Under the pieces are notes generated by a model. The model searched no databases and was not told the DNA's origin. It saw only the letters and a program-made list of their open reading frames with translations. The position numbers and the translations under genes were made by a program. DNA of 27,157 bases from an uncultured Lachnospiraceae bacterium. Its GTDB lineage: Bacteria > Bacillota > Clostridia > Lachnospirales > Lachnospiraceae. Positions 24,287 to 27,157 of this stretch are shown piece by piece. The stretch spans positions 1 to 27,157 of the forward strand of contig CAJTPF010000027.1 in NCBI GenBank assembly GCA_910578175.1, given 5' to 3'. Every line of letters starts with the position of its first letter. Position 1 is the stretch's first letter.

Positions 24287-25255
24287 ATGGATGATTTATT
24301 ATTTAGTCTCAATGCAGTCATACCCGTTTTTTTAATGATTGTAACAGGATATGTTTTAAAACGGATAGGTATACTGAATGATGAGTTTGCAGGAACGGCA
24401 AACAGTTTTGTCTATAAAATCACGCTGCCGGCCATGTTGCTGAATAATATGATGACATGCGATATCCGCCATACGTTTGACGGAGCCTACGTCTTATACT
24501 GCGGGGCGGTGACTTTGACCGGAATATTGGCCGTCTGGGGCATCGGCAGACTGGTTTTAAAAGATAAATCCATAGTAGGAGAATTCGTTCAGGGCGCATA
24601 CCGGGGCAGTGCGGCGATTTTAGGTATTGCCCTGGTGCAGAATATAAGCGGAAATACTACGATGGCTCCGTTAATGATGTTGGGTTCCGTGCCGCTTTAC
24701 AATATATTTGCGGTTATTGTACTGGTCTTTGAGAGTGGAGAACAGAAAGAAAACAATCACAATGAGACCGGGCAGAGGAAGAAAAAGATAACCGGTTCGG
24801 TAAAGGGAATCTGCAGGAACCCTATAATATTAAGTATTTTAGGCGGAATGCTATTATCCTTTTTTGATGTTGGATTTCCGGTAATTGCAGATAAAACCAT
24901 AAACAGTATCGGTTCTCTTACCACACCGCTGGCTCTGATCGTGATAGGTGTGGGATTTGAGGGAAAGAAAGCGGTTAAAAAAATAAAACCTGCCATTGCA
25001 GCATCTCTGATCAAACTTGTCATACAGCCGATGGTATTTCTGCCACTAGCCGTATGGTACGGATTTTCCGACGATAAAATTGCGGCAGCCCTGATAATGC
25101 TGGGGGCGCCCACAACAGCGACCAGTTATATAATGTCAAAAAATATGGGACATGAAGGTACTCTGTCCTCCAGTATTATAATGCTGACCACCTTGTGTTC
25201 CGCATTTACCATTGCCGCATGGGTATTTATATTGAAGTCATTAAATGTGATTTGA
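24287..25255 (+). CDS. AEC family transporter (auxin efflux carrier fold)
   Basis: A 322-residue membrane protein with about ten helices in two five-helix halves separated by a charged cytoplasmic loop (about 152-172, SGEQKENNHNETGQRKKK). Typical segments are the N-terminal IPVFLMIVTGYVLKRIGIL, RGSAAILGIALVQ in the first half, and the second-half helices ending in MLGAPTTATSYIMSKNMG. Bacterial AEC proteins include malate and malonate permeases; the substrate here is not predictable. The ATG follows AGGTG at short spacing. It is 60 nt after the ABC pair and 64 nt before the helicase gene, with no terminator recognised on either side, so cotranscription is possible. Confidence 0.9.
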   Translation: MDDLLFSLNAVIPVFLMIVTGYVLKRIGILNDEFAGTANSFVYKITLPAMLLNNMMTCDIRHTFDGAYVLYCGAVTLTGILAVWGIGRLVLKDKSIVGEFVQGAYRGSAAILGIALVQNISGNTTMAPLMMLGSVPLYNIFAVIVLVFESGEQKENNHNETGQRKKKITGSVKGICRNPIILSILGGMLLSFFDVGFPVIADKTINSIGSLTTPLALIVIGVGFEGKKAVKKIKPAIAASLIKLVIQPMVFLPLAVWYGFSDDKIAAALIMLGAPTTATSYIMSKNMGHEGTLSSSIIMLTTLCSAFTIAAWVFILKSLNVI

Positions 25256-25319
25256 AAGATACAACGTTTTATATATAGAAAGAAATATCTGCAGAGATTC
25301 CGGAACAGGAGGTGAGAGC

Positions 25320-27157
25320 ATGCTGGAGATCAAAGATATACTGGAAATAAGCAAATACAGGGAATATGAACAGGGACGGGAATTGTACGGAAACCGGCGG
25401 GTGCATAACCTGAACGTCATGCCGTTTCAGGATTCCGGACGGTACGAAGTAACTGCGGACATCAAAGAAAGTGATGAACGGAACGGAAAACTTTATCAGA
25501 TAAGATTGTGGATTGATGAAAAGAGTAAGGAACACAAGATTTATAGTTATACCTGTACCTGTGAAAAAGACGGATTGGAGATGTGCCGGCACAATGTGGC
25601 CGCCGCCTTTTCCTTTGTAAAATTCCGTAAATCCCAGGAACTGAAAAAAGAAGTGATTCCGGTGACGGAACAACGCCCAACCTCCAAGGATATACAGGCG
25701 GCGATTCGCAAATATTCCGTTACTCCCGATACGATACCTGGCCGAGGTCAGGTATCTTTGGATTTAAGTCTTACGAACAACGGAATAAATGGATTTATCG
25801 TCCAGGCCCAAATAGGTATAACAAAGAAATATATTGTTAAGAATCTGGTGAAACTGGCACAGGATATGGCGGCAAAGAGACAGGCAGAATATGGGAAAAA
25901 CTGTGTGCTATATCATGACAGGGCCTCCTTTACGGCAGAATCTTTACCAAAACTGGATTTTATCATGGAGTTGATCAAGGGGAGCTTTCCGAATTTTGAG
26001 GAAATGGTGGCGATTTCCGGCAGCTATCGTTATTTGCCGGTATATCCGTATTTTATGGAGCGGCTGTTTCAGGTTTATATGAATCAGGAACTTATGATTG
26101 GTGGAAAAGCATATTTAATTTCCGAACAAAATCCAAAGTTATGTCTGATGATTCGGAATGAATCGGATATGGGAATATCATTAAATATGGAAGAAGTCCG
26201 GATCATAAACGGTGACCGCCATGATTTTATACAGTACGAAGACGGGATCTTCCGGTGTACCGGGGAGTTTTCAAAAGATGTTATTCCGTTTGTCCGGGCG
26301 ATGAACAGCATGAAAGAAAAAAGCAGGCGTGCGATCTATTCCGACCGGAATTTTAATTTTATAAACCGGTGGGATTACCGCGCTTTTTGCGGTACGGTTA
26401 TTACACGGCTGAGGAAACACATTGGTATCGTCTGTGAGGGAATAAATATAGAAGATTATATGCCTGCGGAGCCTAAATTCCGTTTTTATCTGGATGGTTC
26501 CGGCGGAATACTGACGTTAAAACTAAACGTATTATATGGAAATGATGTGTTTGAACTGTATGATATCCATGAAACAGACGGGATATACAGGGATAATGCA
26601 AAGGAAAGAGAAGTCCTGGAAATTGTCCGCAAGTTTTTTAACGTTATTTCCGCAGAAGAGGGAATACAGTGGCAGATTACAGAAGAAGAAAAACTATATG
26701 ATTTTTTAAGTGAGGGAATCACGGAATTCAATACCGTGGGAACCGTATTTGCAGCGGATAATTTAAGTGTATTTAAAATAACGGAAACTCCGAAACTTTC
26801 GGTTGGCATAGGACTTCATGGTGATTTGATAGATATTGCCGTCCGTTCGGGAGAAATAGATTTAGAAGAGATTTACAATATTCTGGAAGCCTATCGTATG
26901 AAAAAGAAATATTACCGTTTGACAAGCGGGGAATTCTTCAGACTGGAGAATGGTAATTTTGCATTGCTGTCAGAAATAAAAACCGGATCAGGATTTGAAA
27001 GGGAAGCGTTTCTGAGCGGCAGGATCCAGATTCCGAAATATTTTGCAGGATATATAGACGGCGTCGTCCGGGATCAGTCGGTGGATGATTCGGTTCGGAG
27101 AAATAAAGAATTTAAGAGACTTGTCAGGGATATGAAGGAAATTGCGGATACGGATTA
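25320..27157 (+). CDS. SNF2-type helicase with SWIM zinc finger, 5' part (runs off right edge)
   Basis: ATG at 25320 follows a perfect AGGAGGTGAG, and the frame stays open to the window end (612 codons), so the gene is truncated by the edge. Near residues 80-100 a SWIM finger reads CTCEKDGLEMCRHNVAAAF (CxC then CxH). The following roughly 450 residues match the SNF2-associated domain of Bacillota helicases, for example KKKYYRLTSGEFFRL. The SNF2 ATPase core (Walker A, DEAH) should follow beyond 27157 and is not seen. Full-length relatives have about 1000-1100 residues. They are presumed ATP-dependent DNA translocases; a role in DNA repair or transcription is not established here. It is downstream of the AEC gene on the same strand. 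Confidence 0.9.
   Translation, partial: MLEIKDILEISKYREYEQGRELYGNRRVHNLNVMPFQDSGRYEVTADIKESDERNGKLYQIRLWIDEKSKEHKIYSYTCTCEKDGLEMCRHNVAAAFSFVKFRKSQELKKEVIPVTEQRPTSKDIQAAIRKYSVTPDTIPGRGQVSLDLSLTNNGINGFIVQAQIGITKKYIVKNLVKLAQDMAAKRQAEYGKNCVLYHDRASFTAESLPKLDFIMELIKGSFPNFEEMVAISGSYRYLPVYPYFMERLFQVYMNQELMIGGKAYLISEQNPKLCLMIRNESDMGISLNMEEVRIINGDRHDFIQYEDGIFRCTGEFSKDVIPFVRAMNSMKEKSRRAIYSDRNFNFINRWDYRAFCGTVITRLRKHIGIVCEGINIEDYMPAEPKFRFYLDGSGGILTLKLNVLYGNDVFELYDIHETDGIYRDNAKEREVLEIVRKFFNVISAEEGIQWQITEEEKLYDFLSEGITEFNTVGTVFAADNLSVFKITETPKLSVGIGLHGDLIDIAVRSGEIDLEEIYNILEAYRMKKKYYRLTSGEFFRLENGNFALLSEIKTGSGFEREAFLSGRIQIPKYFAGYIDGVVRDQSVDDSVRRNKEFKRLVRDMKEIADTD

Overview
The window looks like chromosomal DNA of a low-GC Bacillota, most likely a gut or rumen Lachnospiraceae. 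The support is AT-rich intergenic DNA, AGGAGG-type ribosome binding sites, a 30-nt clostridial type I-B-like CRISPR repeat, and family-typical genes (DUF5685 next to a Cys-tailed J-domain protein and an O-antigen-ligase-like protein; EpsC-type serine acetyltransferase; SNF2 helicase with SWIM finger). The taxonomic call is inference. No rRNA, tRNA, transposase, integrase or cas gene is visible.

Layout. 1-2621: right-hand end of a large CRISPR array (41 repeats, 40 spacers; it continues past the left edge). The degenerate last repeat puts the leader, and probably any cas genes, to the left. 2.8-5.4 kb: a minus-strand MacB-like ABC ATPase fused to an FtsX permease. 5.6-10.2 kb: divergent three-gene operon of a MarR regulator and two half-transporters of a heterodimeric ABC exporter, with a consensus promoter and a perfect palindromic operator. 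10.2-12.0 kb: accessory patch holding a promoter/terminator pair that may make a small RNA, a frameshifted secreted-protein gene, and two small genes (CD3324-type HTH, DUF1062), each preceded by the same unusual leader: an 8-9 codon ORF whose stop abuts a long hairpin. The DUF1062 gene is split at an in-frame A-AAA-AAA heptamer. 12.1-15.6 kb: operon of a zinc-ribbon membrane protein, DUF5685, a J-domain protein and an O-antigen-ligase-like protein. 15.7-17.0 kb (minus): aspartate kinase. 17.2-18.4 kb: iron-containing alcohol dehydrogenase. 18.4-19.6 kb: yybP-ykoY (Mn2+) riboswitch with terminator platform and a CaCA cation exchanger. 19.7-24.2 kb: serine acetyltransferase, then a second heterodimeric ABC exporter pair. 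24.3-25.3 kb: AEC family transporter. 25.3 kb to the right edge: 5' part of a SWIM/SNF2 helicase.

How the parts work together. Both exporter pairs have one subunit with a degenerate ATP site (Asp for catalytic Glu, Gln for switch His) and a partner with an intact site but a degenerate LSQGQ signature, the arrangement of TM287/288 and BmrC/D. The first pair is probably induced by a ligand of its MarR repressor. The CaCA exchanger is probably switched on by metal through its riboswitch.

The parts least explained by known families are the twin leader-peptide/hairpin elements at 11.08-11.60 kb, the possible frameshift in DUF1062, and the triplicated spacer of unequal length at the left end of the CRISPR array.
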